Shown here: in pieces, positions 26,895-34,443 of the stretch
How positions within the stretch are numbered: the first letter of the stretch is position 1
Layout: each line of letters begins with the position of its first letter
Origin: Cutibacterium modestum
Lineage (GTDB): Bacteria > Actinomycetota > Actinomycetes > Propionibacteriales > Propionibacteriaceae
Direction of reading: 5' to 3'
Length of the DNA stretch: 64,000 nt
Assembly: GCF_008326345.1 (NCBI RefSeq)
Contig: NZ_BJEN01000003.1
Span: 558,001 to 622,000 of the forward strand
The notes under the pieces: generated by a model
Databases searched by the model: none
What the model was told of the DNA's origin: nothing
The model's input: the letters and a program-made list of their open reading frames with translations, nothing else
Made by a program: the position numbers and the translations under genes

Positions 26895-28211
26895 ATGATC
26901 AGTCTCGCCATTGGACTGGGACTGGCACTTGCCGTATCTGTGGCCATCGGTCGTGTCAGAAAGATCAACATCGGTCTTGTCGCGATTCCGTTCGCTTATG
27001 TCATCGGCGCGTTCTTTATGCACATGAAGCCATCCGATGTCGTAGAGCTGTGGCCGACCCACATCTTTTTCGTCATCCTCGCAATCTCGCTGTTCTTTGG
27101 ATTCGCGATGGCCAACGGCACTCTTGCAGAGATCGCCAACGGGCTGCTACATAGATTCCGCGCGGCTCCGACCATGCTCCCGATCATGATCTTCCTTGCC
27201 TCCGTGCTCATCGCGGCCTTGGGCGCCGGTTACTACGCCGTCATGGTGCTCATGGCACCCATCGCTCTTCTCGTGTGTCGCAAGGTTGGGATCTCCCCGC
27301 TCATCGGTGCATTGTGTGCCGACTGCGGGGGCCAGGTGGGGTCGAACTTCATGGTTGGTCTCAACGGGGTGATCTTCCGCAACCTCATCACCAGTGAAGG
27401 CTTCAGTTCGAACGAGGCATTCGTGGTGTCGACGACGATCTTCGTCGTCTACCTGGCTATGACCTTTCTCATCATCCTTGCCATGCTCCTCCGCTCCTCG
27501 CGTCAACGAAGACGAGCTGGGACGACGGCCCAGGAAGTGACCTTCGCCGAGCCAATCCCACTGGACCGACGCCAACGCACGAATGTGTGTCTCATTGGAG
27601 TCTTCGTTGTCGTTCTTCTTGTACCACCGATCCTCCATCTCTGTCTGCCCGGAAGTTCGGCCGTGACATGGGTGAACTCGCGGATTGACGTCTCGCTGTT
27701 CGCTGTCCTCTTCGCCGTCGTCTGTGCCTTAATGAGGGTTGGTACAGAGAAGGAATCGTTGTCACACGTGCCGTGGTCGACTCTTATCATGATCGGGGGT
27801 ATGGGCATGCTCGTCTCGATTGCTGTCAAAGCAGGCACGATCTCCTTGCTTGCCGGATGGGTCGGACACACCCCGCGACTGTTCATACCGGTTGTCCTTT
27901 GCCTCCTGGCGGCAGTCCTAAACATGTTCGGCGGCAGCTTCGTCGGCGTTGTCGCACCGGCCCTCTTCCCAATTGTGGCGAATCTTGCGACGGCGACCGG
28001 CATGAGCCCGGCACTTCTTTACACGAGCACGACGATCGGTGGTCTGGCCACTGGCATCTCGCCGTTCTCGGCCGGTGGGGCCATGGTGTTGGGATTTACT
28101 GACGCGCAGGAGAGGGACGACATGTTCCACTGGGAATTCGCCGTTGGCCTGCCGGTGTGCGTCGGGGTGGCTCTTGTTGTGAGCTTGCTGTACTCGCTCG
28201 TGGCCAGCTGA
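26895..28211 (+). CDS. MatC/SLC13-type dicarboxylate permease
   Basis: A ~438-residue inner-membrane transporter. The N-terminus ISLAIGLGLALAVSV...RKINIGLVAIPFAYVIGAFF fits the MatC N-terminal family of malonate/C4-dicarboxylate carriers. It then has about 11 hydrophobic helices, including the ALCADCGGQVGSNF and GGSFVGVVAPALFPI re-entrant-like segments and a final STTIGGLATGISPFSAGGAM. The start is ATG 26895, with AGAGGAGTGAGG directly upstream; frame-extended versions from 26721 have no ribosome-binding site. It is flanked by two copies of the first part of an SDR gene, which suggests that it moved into this site. A perfect inverted repeat follows it. The substrate is inferred from the family. 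Confidence 0.85.
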   Translation: MISLAIGLGLALAVSVAIGRVRKINIGLVAIPFAYVIGAFFMHMKPSDVVELWPTHIFFVILAISLFFGFAMANGTLAEIANGLLHRFRAAPTMLPIMIFLASVLIAALGAGYYAVMVLMAPIALLVCRKVGISPLIGALCADCGGQVGSNFMVGLNGVIFRNLITSEGFSSNEAFVVSTTIFVVYLAMTFLIILAMLLRSSRQRRRAGTTAQEVTFAEPIPLDRRQRTNVCLIGVFVVVLLVPPILHLCLPGSSAVTWVNSRIDVSLFAVLFAVVCALMRVGTEKESLSHVPWSTLIMIGGMGMLVSIAVKAGTISLLAGWVGHTPRLFIPVVLCLLAAVLNMFGGSFVGVVAPALFPIVANLATATGMSPALLYTSTTIGGLATGISPFSAGGAMVLGFTDAQERDDMFHWEFAVGLPVCVGVALVVSLLYSLVAS

Positions 28212-28229
28212 GGTGGGGACGCGGCACCT

Positions 28230-28257
28230 CATCGGGCGATAGCTAGCTCGCCCGATG
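28230..28257 (+). terminator. Inverted repeat after the permease gene
   Basis: CATCGGGCGA and TCGCCCGATG form a perfect 10-bp stem around the palindromic loop TAGCTAGC, 18 bases past the permease stop. No T-run follows. Its right arm lies within the second SDR direct repeat, so the structure may be a recombination product as much as a terminator. Confidence 0.55.
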
Positions 28258-28295
28258 CCGCGGGTGGTCCCGGTCACGAGGACTCTCTTGGTGCT
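28243..28295 (-). pseudogene. SDR 5'-end fragment
   Basis: On the minus strand this reads STKRVLVTGTTRGIGRAS and then stops resembling an SDR. It keeps only the first strand and the TGxxxGIG nucleotide-binding turn. It is a near copy of the start of the SDR gene at 26065-26700, including the upstream strand that the other gene lacks in frame. The remaining ~600 bases of the gene are absent. Confidence 0.7.
28249..28283. repeat. Direct repeat copy 2 (SDR fragment)
   Basis: This matches 26672-26706 at 33 of 35 positions in direct orientation, with the permease gene in between. Confidence 0.85.
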
Positions 28296-28405
28296 GTGGC
28301 TGTTCTGTGAGGTTCCGGCGTTGTAGGCGTTTCCATGGCGCCACCGTACTTGTCTTTCCAACGAGCACTGTCAGGTTATGGTTGGTTGCTGTCACTGCAG
28401 AAAAC

Positions 28406-28690
28406 ATGTGCGATGCCAAATCCGAAATCGGGTGGTTGCGGGCCGTCATCCTGTGTCGCCCTGGCGATGAACTGTGCAGTTACCTGCGTCAGCATCTATC
28501 GGAGCCGTCCAGCGAGGTTACTGGTCGAGGCACTCGTGGTGGTGGCCTACGAGCGCAACATGAATATCAATGCCCGTATGGAGGCTGTCGGCATCGAGGT
28601 GCTGATGATCCTGAGCTCGGAGTTGGGATCGAGCCGTGGCGGTCCACGCTGCATGTTGTGCCCGGCGCTGCGTGATGATGTGCAAGGTAC
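28406..28690 (+). pseudogene. Arginine deiminase (arcA) remnant with large internal deletion
   Basis: The first ~24 codons (frame from ATG 28406) read [19 protein letters not shown], a close match to the N-terminus of arginine deiminase. In another frame, from about 28535, follows [20 protein letters not shown] then [20 protein letters not shown], the C-terminal segment with the catalytic-Cys motif (normally GGPRCMSCP). The ~330 residues between, which hold the guanidino-binding and catalytic Asp/His sites, are missing. Ser to Leu in the Cys motif adds to the decay. Intact arginine deiminase hydrolyses arginine to citrulline and ammonia for ATP production and acid resistance. The C-terminal frame runs without a stop into the lipoprotein gene that follows. 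Confidence 0.82.
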
Positions 28691-28712
28691 TATCAGCGAT
28701 AGCATCACCGGT

Positions 28713-29132
28713 ATGAATGCCAGGGTAGTGGTCGCGGTGACGGCTCTGCTCGTTGTGGCAGGGTGTGCTCCCTCACACGAGGGAGCCGTACCGGGCCCTG
28801 CTGCTGCATCTGCCACCCCGGCTCCCGCTGGTGCGGAAACCCTCGCGGATCTGGGGTTTAAGTATGGCCCCCGGAACTTCCGGTTGCCTAAGGGGCTGGT
28901 TGTCACCTTGCGGGTCGATCACGTCAACAACGTCACCCTGCTTACTGAGCCGGATACGTCGGGTAAAGTGCATGATTTTCTAGCCGATAATTTGTCGGCG
29001 TCGGGATTTACGGTGACTGGAAATGCCGATGGGTCCCTGACCTTCGTCTCGAATCGCGTTGACACCAAGGGATGGAGTGGGGCCTTCACGAGTTCCGACG
29101 AGGCGGCGGGACTGACTTTGCGTTACAGTTGA
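28713..29132 (+). CDS. Small lipoprotein of unknown function
   Basis: A 139-residue secreted lipoprotein. The N-terminal signal [18 protein letters not shown] ends in a lipobox (VAGC), so the mature protein would be lipid-anchored to the outer face of the membrane by Cys18. A Pro/Ala-rich linker (about residues 19-40) leads to a ~95-residue globular domain with alternating strands ([35 protein letters not shown]). I do not recognise the domain. The ATG at 28713 lacks a clear ribosome-binding site. Upstream the frame stays open through the arcA remnant, so expression signals may have been lost or shared. No conserved partner is adjacent. Confidence 0.7.
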   Translation: MNARVVVAVTALLVVAGCAPSHEGAVPGPAAASATPAPAGAETLADLGFKYGPRNFRLPKGLVVTLRVDHVNNVTLLTEPDTSGKVHDFLADNLSASGFTVTGNADGSLTFVSNRVDTKGWSGAFTSSDEAAGLTLRYS

Positions 29133-29150
29133 AGTGGTAATATCTAAGGA

Positions 29151-29339
29151 TCAGAAGAATATAAGAAGTGTAAGGGGCCCCAATAATTTTTCATATGTGA
29201 CAAAGGATAGAGTCAGTGTAATGGCTGCTGCAACGCTCATTCCAAGGATGACTGAGTGGTTTTCTTGGCGGATGTGCGCACTGATAATACCAAGTATCCA
29301 TCCAGTGAGGCAGGGAATGATGATTCGCATCACGTAAGA
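29151..29339 (-). pseudogene. C-terminal fragment of the tandem membrane-protein family (copy 4)
   Basis: About 60 codons, LTGWILGIISAHIR...VILGMSVAAAITLTLSF...LLIFF, align with the last two membrane helices and the aromatic C-terminus of the intact paralog at 30876-31439 (LAGWTLGTL..., ending FFFEF). The N-terminal two thirds are missing. There is an ATG but no ribosome-binding site. Confidence 0.6.
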
Positions 29340-29403
29340 GAAAATTCAGCGGTTAGACTCATTCATGGTCATTCGGAACTGGCTCACGTCATTGGGAGCA
29401 CAC

Positions 29404-29979
29404 TCAGAACTCGAAAAAGAATAATGTCTCTAAAAATAAGCTTAGCGTAAACCAGAAAGCCACGGACAAGAACAGCACTATAGCCACCATGATACTCATC
29501 TTAGAAATGATCCATCGGTTATCATGGATATTACTTACCCGAACACTCCCGAGCGCCCATCCGGCAAAAGGAAACATCATCAACGGAAGCAGATACAGAA
29601 TAAATGCCTTAGTGCTATAAGTAGAATGGGCTGGCACATGAATGGTGTCATGACTCGCAACTAGTGCATAAAAAATGGTGGCCATGACAATTTCAATTAC
29701 AGTCATCATAATAGCACCGATTACTTTAATTCTATGCTCTGTTTTCGTTGGATTTCCACGGGAAATAACGGCCCGTTCTCACAAGCCCGTGAGCCACCCG
29801 AGGGCAGGCAACACCAACGCGACAAGATTCATCTTTTCTTTCCTTGAAGGGTCATCCACAAACACACCAGGAATCAAAAGCACAAGTACCCAGGCAACCC
29901 CGATGATGGTGCCGATGATGAGGCCGTTGAGGGGTGCGCGGCGGTACTGATCGGTGGTCATGTTGTCGTGGATGCTCAT
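29404..29979 (-). pseudogene. Tandem membrane-protein family, copy 3, nonsense mutation
   Basis: One continuous frame of 192 codons is interrupted by a TGA at 29779-29781. Upstream it reads DQYRRAPLNGLIIGTIIG to LGWLTGL, then TGA, then ERAVISRGN and on to FFFEF. The intact paralog has LTGLWER at the same place, so the stop is a Trp codon TGG changed to TGA. N-terminal motif, three or four hydrophobic segments and the aromatic C-terminus are otherwise conserved. Because the rest of the frame is open, the mutation is probably recent. A shortened 66-residue one-helix product is possible. Confidence 0.82.
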
Positions 29980-30162
29980 CGTTGCCTTTCTAGAAGGGTT
30001 GGCGGTGTCTCAGTCTTAGTCTGGCTCTCGCTGGCGGCTGAGGTAATAGGAACACCGTGGCCATCCATGTTAGAAGTAGTTTCTCAAGAGCAGTGTCTTC
30101 GGTGGTGATTATGTCCGTACGGTTACATTCTCCGGCGCACCTCGCTAAAATAGCGCAGGTCA

Positions 30163-30726
30163 TTAGAGCCCAAAGAAAAGGATTATCATAACTGAGTATA
30201 ATTGAAACCACGCTGCCGCGGTTATGAAAAGCGTGACCACTGAAGCAATACTCATGATAAGAATAAAAGGGGCTTCACTGTTCTTGAGTCTGATTCCGAT
30301 ATCGCTGAGGGTTAGCCCAGCAAAAGGAAACACTGCTAACGAAAGCGGGAGCGGGCATATTGCTACTTTCGCGCTTCTAAAAGATATATGATCCGTAAAC
30401 AGGAAAAATCCAATCAAAAACATGAGCACGCCAGCGAGGGTCGCAATAGCAGCGCCTATGATTTGGGCTTTGAGTCTCCGCTTCTTTGGGTCACCGTATT
30501 GCGTATACCCTCCGTTCCCACGGGTCTGTGAGTCACCCAATCAGAGGGAAAATAAACGACATGGTAAATACGGGGGATATTCCTTGGGAGCGAGGACTAG
30601 CGTTTTTCGCACATGAAGTATCACGAATACCGTAGGCCAGACAACACCAACAATGGTGCCGATGATGAGGCCGTTGAGGGGTGCGCGACGGTATTGCTTC
30701 TCGGTCATGTTCTCGTGGATGTTCAT
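30163..30726 (-). pseudogene. Tandem membrane-protein family, copy 2, disrupted
   Basis: It starts like its sisters (KQYRRAPLNGLIIGTIVGVVW) but leaves the family frame soon after and stops at 30541. Aligned with the intact copy at DNA level, the segment equivalent to MSFIFPVTGWL reads MSFIFPLIG then TGA, in another frame. The C-terminal part continues as RLKAQIIGAAIATLAGVLMF and later helices to 30163. At least one frameshift and one Trp-to-stop change are present. Confidence 0.75.
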
Positions 30727-30875
30727 GATTGCCTCTTGTTGTCGGGGTGTCAGTAGGCTTGGTTTTGTGGCAAGTGTGATGCGGGTGTGTGGGGCAGGAG
30801 CATCGTGTCTGCCTTTAATTAGATAACGGGAGAAACTTCACACTCCTCAACATCTTCACTGAAAAGTGAAGACCA

Positions 30876-31439
30876 TTAAAACTCAAAGAAAAAAGCCGCC
30901 TCTATGAAACTGAATATGAAAAACCACATCACCACAGATATGAATAGAGCGATCAGTGTGGCTACGATCATCTTGGCAAGAAAGTGATGGTCATCCCTTC
31001 TGAGGGTAATCTTTAGCGTGCCAAGAGTCCATCCTGCCAGGGAGAACACCGCTAGTAGAATGAGATAGTTTATGAGGGTTTCCTCGCCGTTGATAAACCT
31101 CAGAGTTGACAAGAAGCGCTCGATGGAACCCATAAGTACGCCAGCAAGAGTGAACATAGTCGCAGTGATAGCCCTGACTCTACGCTTTTGTTTCGTTACA
31201 TCGTCGCAGTCGACAGCGGCTCGTTCCCACAGTCCGGTGAGCCACCCAGTCACAGGGAAAATAAATGACATGCCGAATTCAGGCGGGCAGAATTTAATAT
31301 CTTGTCCTGCTAGGGGCGGGGTTATGAGGTATCCCAAGATCACGAGCGCCCAGAGTGCTCCGACGATGACACCAATGATGAGGCCGTTGAGGGGTGCGCG
31401 GCGGTACTGGTCGGTGGTTGTAGTGGTGCGGGTGGTCAT
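30876..31439 (-). CDS. Small multi-spanning membrane protein, intact member of a tandem family (copy 1)
   Basis: A 187-residue protein of unknown function. After a Thr-rich start comes the family motif DQYRRAPLNGLIIGVIVG. Then there are four to five membrane segments: residues ~18-38, a shorter one near TGWLTGL, AITATMFTLAGVLMG, LINYLILLAVFSLAGWTLG and MIVATLIALFISVVMWFFIF. It ends in EAAFFFEF. It is the only complete copy of four in a row. Its ATG overlaps the stop of the secreted GDSL hydrolase gene (ATGA), so the two are translationally coupled and likely act together. Lower GC than its neighbours suggests a different origin. I cannot assign a function; immunity, export or anchoring of the hydrolase are all possible. 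Confidence 0.8.
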   Translation of the reverse strand: MTTRTTTTTDQYRRAPLNGLIIGVIVGALWALVILGYLITPPLAGQDIKFCPPEFGMSFIFPVTGWLTGLWERAAVDCDDVTKQKRRVRAITATMFTLAGVLMGSIERFLSTLRFINGEETLINYLILLAVFSLAGWTLGTLKITLRRDDHHFLAKMIVATLIALFISVVMWFFIFSFIEAAFFFEF

Positions 31440-33262
31440 CGTGGTGCCCTCGTGGTGGTGTGGGGGTCGCAGGCATCTCCGATACCGTCATGGTCGGTGT
31501 CGGTTTGGTCTGGGTTAGCGATGATGGGGCAGTTATCCCGGGTATCGGGGATACCGTCACCGTCTCGGGTGACTTGGATGGGGAAGGTGAGCGTGTCACT
31601 GGTGCCGGTTTGGTCGGTGATGCGTAGGTGTGCCCGGTATTTTCCGATCCGAGTGAGGATACGGGTGATCTCGGGTGTGGTAGTGGTCAGTTCGTAGTGC
31701 CCGTCACCGTTGAGGTCCCACTGCCAGTGCCGGATGTGTCCGATCGACGTGTAGGACGAGGAAGCATCCAGGCTCAACGGATTACCGCTGCGTGCCTGGC
31801 TTTGCCCGATCACAGCAGCACGCATCCGCACCCCAGGAACCCTCCCCAACTGTGCAACGCTGTCAGACGCGCCATTCGCACTCCTGGTTGCCTTCGACAG
31901 GAGAACATCATGGACCAGGCCAGCAATCTTCTCATGGCCAATAATATTCGGGTGATACCAATTATTCTTATCCCCATTTGGAAGTGACCAGGTCTTCCCG
32001 GTCCACCCTTGATCGCCAGCAGTCTCATAGAACTCGTTGATCCAGCGATAAGGATTGCTTAAATCAACATCAATAACGGACGGTTCGGGCTCGTGGGTAT
32101 TGAACAAGCCCGTGGTGGGGGCATAGGCCACCTTGAGAGCGTGGGTGTTGTTCCAGGTCTTGATCGTGGCAGCCTGCCTGGTGCGGAATTCATCCTCGGC
32201 GGCCCGGACCTGAGTTGATGGCACGTCAGTCAAAGGGACATCACGGTCTGCGGGGACAAGGTAGGGGTAGCCGATCAGGACGACACGAGTGTGAGCCGGG
32301 TCAGTCAGCCGATGCTGGATATGCGACAACAATGTCACCGTGTTCGCCATCGTGGCGCCAAGCTTTTTACGTGCTGCGTCAACAGAGCCGCCACACTTAG
32401 CTGCTGACCATCCTATTTCTGCAAAGCAGTTCATGACGACGTCAACGAAGTCCAGGTCGTTGCCTCCAGCGGTCATGAGGACCACGTTGGTGTGGGGATC
32501 CATCTGATCGGCTTGGCCGACAATGTTGTGGTCTCCGGCAGCGATTTGGGCGCCACTCCAGGCCCGCACATCCGTCTGAACCGTCGTAGCAGCCCCGAAT
32601 TCCTGATTCAACCGGCGGGTCAGTACTGAGCCATAATTTTTCGGACTGCGATATGACCCATCGCTAGGGGTAAAAAACTGTGTCCCGTTGCCTGCCGAGT
32701 ATGAATCCCCTAGCACGGTCATCGTCATCAACTTACGGGGCGGTGGCGCAGGGGAGCCCTCTGGTGGATCGATTGACGGAACTTCTTTTCCGCCCAGGGT
32801 TACGCCCATCCAGGTGTCAACGCCTTTTGTTGGTTTTGCCCATAGATCCCAGGTTTTGTTGGCCTTTGTGGCCCAAGAGAACATCCAGTAGGTATTTGAA
32901 TCCCGATCGTCGTGGATACCATTGACGGTGTCAATAAAACCTACCTCCGGGGAATACGTGATTCCCACGGCCTTGAGCGGATCCCTGAGTGCATCGTTAG
33001 TCCAGTTGCCACCCACATTGCACCGCACCAGGATCCCCGCCTTACCTGGCCAGTTATCCTTCTCCGTTGGGGTCGGATGTTTCGGATCTTTGCTGAAGTC
33101 CACGACGACCGTCTGCCCCTCATGTGCGGCATACGGCCCCTCGTGCCAGCCCGGAGCACCAGAGACTGACCCAGCCGCTTGGGCCGTTCCCGTCCCGGCT
33201 ACAGCGCCAGCTGCTAACACCACCGCAACCAGCGGGCCAGTCCATCGTCTACACATCGTCAT
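31436..33262 (-). CDS. Secreted GDSL/SGNH hydrolase with PKD-like and calcium-binding TSP3-like repeats
   Basis: A 608-residue exported esterase or lipase. A Sec signal peptide (residues 1-29, cleavage near AQAA) precedes a ~140-residue N-terminal domain. The SGNH hydrolase domain starts at MTVLGDSYSAGNG (nucleophile Ser187), with block III GGNDLDF and the C-terminal catalytic His in NWYHPNIIGH. Cys pairs (NCFAE...AKCGG) may form disulfides. A PKD-like beta domain (SYTSIGHIRHWQWDLNGDG) follows. The C-terminus has thrombospondin type 3-like Asp-rich repeats (RDGDGIPDTRDNCP, DTDHDGIGDACD) that would bind calcium. The start has AGGAGG five bases upstream. No sortase motif or anchor is visible, so it is probably released or held through its repeats. 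Substrate could be host or microbial lipid; unknown. Confidence 0.9.
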   Translation of the reverse strand: MTMCRRWTGPLVAVVLAAGAVAGTGTAQAAGSVSGAPGWHEGPYAAHEGQTVVVDFSKDPKHPTPTEKDNWPGKAGILVRCNVGGNWTNDALRDPLKAVGITYSPEVGFIDTVNGIHDDRDSNTYWMFSWATKANKTWDLWAKPTKGVDTWMGVTLGGKEVPSIDPPEGSPAPPPRKLMTMTVLGDSYSAGNGTQFFTPSDGSYRSPKNYGSVLTRRLNQEFGAATTVQTDVRAWSGAQIAAGDHNIVGQADQMDPHTNVVLMTAGGNDLDFVDVVMNCFAEIGWSAAKCGGSVDAARKKLGATMANTVTLLSHIQHRLTDPAHTRVVLIGYPYLVPADRDVPLTDVPSTQVRAAEDEFRTRQAATIKTWNNTHALKVAYAPTTGLFNTHEPEPSVIDVDLSNPYRWINEFYETAGDQGWTGKTWSLPNGDKNNWYHPNIIGHEKIAGLVHDVLLSKATRSANGASDSVAQLGRVPGVRMRAAVIGQSQARSGNPLSLDASSSYTSIGHIRHWQWDLNGDGHYELTTTTPEITRILTRIGKYRAHLRITDQTGTSDTLTFPIQVTRDGDGIPDTRDNCPIIANPDQTDTDHDGIGDACDPHTTTRAPR

Positions 33263-33573
33263 GGCTTCCTCCTAGGAAGCGCCCCGACCGGGACCCTTGT
33301 AGACAGCACAGGCGCTCATACGTCGGTGTCGACTCCGCAATCCGCGACGGAACCTCAAACCCGCCCCGGGCTAATCTGGTACTCCGACTCCCACACACCA
33401 ACGTGGACACGGCTGCGCGACAGTGCCGGACTCCCACCGGCTTCCCCACACCACCCAGGCATCAACCCAACCATTGGGCCAGCAGCGAACACCATACACC
33501 CACACTGGCTCTCCCCTGTGGGTTGGGGCGGATGTCGATCATCCGGCTACACCATCTGAGCGCTATCTGCCCG
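33263..33573. other. Gap upstream of the GDSL hydrolase gene
   Basis: About 310 bases between the hydrolase start and the end of the maf gene, with no gene I can support. Short open frames exist on both strands (for example 33326-33559 +) but resemble nothing known and lack ribosome-binding sites. The hydrolase promoter should lie here; no strong -35/-10 pair was seen. Confidence 0.45.
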
Positions 33574-34211
33574 TCAGCCCAGATGGCCACCCTTCGGGCC
33601 GTTCCACAGTGAGGACCACTCGACGTCGAGATCTATGAGCATCTGGCGTAGCAGGGGCAGGGAGATCCCGGTGACGTTATGCGGATCGCCGTTGATACGG
33701 GTGATGAAGGCGCCGCCCAAACCGTCGATCGTAAACGCCCCTGCCACCTTGGCGGGTTCGCCACTGTTCACGTAGGCGTCGATCTCAGCGTCGGTGAGGT
33801 CGGCGAAGGTGACGACTGTCTGCCCGACGCGGGTCTGCTCGCGCAATTGTCCCTCCGCAATGACCGTGACGTGATGGCCGCTCACCAGCACACCCTGGTG
33901 ACCGCGCATCCGACGCCACCACTGCCGGGCACGTTCGGCAGTGTGAGGTTTGCCGAAGATGCGCCCATCAAGATTGAGGACGGAATCGCAGGCCACCACG
34001 ATTGTCCGATCGGCAGGGTGTCGAGGGCCCCGGACTCGATGACTGAGTGAGCTTTGAGATGACACAGCCTCGCCGTCATGGTGATGGCATCTTCCCCGTG
34101 CAGACGCCTCTCATCAGCCCCCGACGCGATGACGACGGGCTCGATACCGGCAGAACGCAACATACGCAGCCGGGCCGGGGACTTTGAAGCGAGAACGAAA
34201 CAAGTCGTCAT
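33574..34211 (-). pseudogene. maf: Maf-like nucleotide pyrophosphatase, frameshifted
   Basis: Two overlapping minus-strand frames make one Maf protein of about 210 residues, a house-cleaning enzyme that hydrolyses modified or canonical NTPs. The N-terminal frame has the signature FVLASKSPARLRMLRSAGI and SGADE. The other frame has RTIVVACDSVLNLDGRIFGKP (the conserved Asp motif), GHHVTV, and GEPAKVAGAFTIDGLGGAF with GDPHNVTGISLPL at the end. The break is between 34015 and 34065, after LCHLKAHSVI. It lies one base past the accE stop and belongs to the conserved acyl-CoA carboxylase cluster. Both halves are well conserved, so a single-base sequencing error must be considered. Confidence 0.82.
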
Positions 34212-34212
34212 G

Positions 34213-34443
34213 TCAGTAACGCCGCAAAGATCCTCGCCAGGCCGCCTGGCCGGGCATAAAAGGCTCACGGATGGTGCGCCAATACGACTTCCAGCCGAAG
34301 GCGATCGGCCGGTCGTCAGGCACGTAGGCATTCGGGCCGGGGCGAGTCAACTCGGCCAGTACCGCCACCAGGGCGCCGAGCTCTTCGTCGGTGAGATGCC
34401 CCTTCGTCACCGTGATCGCGTCGTCCATCCTGTTTTTACTCAC
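34213..34443 (-). CDS. accE: Acyl-CoA carboxylase epsilon subunit
   Basis: A 76-residue accessory subunit found in actinobacterial acyl-CoA carboxylases, where it strengthens the alpha-beta complex. The family pattern is seen: [21 protein letters not shown] near the N-terminus and a C-terminal [13 protein letters not shown]. The GTG start overlaps the stop of accD (GTGA), so it is translationally coupled to the beta subunit. An ATG five codons downstream is an alternative. It ends just before maf. Confidence 0.88.
   Translation of the reverse strand: MSKNRMDDAITVTKGHLTDEELGALVAVLAELTRPGPNAYVPDDRPIAFGWKSYWRTIREPFMPGQAAWRGSLRRY

Noticed and set aside
26672-28283. Mobile element carrying the permease gene
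   Set aside because: No transposase, terminal inverted repeats or integrase is present; the flanking repeats are coding parts of an SDR gene, better explained by homologous recombination or gene loss.
33326-33559. 77-codon open frame (starting MSTPQSATEPQTRPG) upstream of the GDSL gene
   Set aside because: A faint likeness to short topoisomerase-type motifs could not be supported; no ribosome-binding site and no conserved block.
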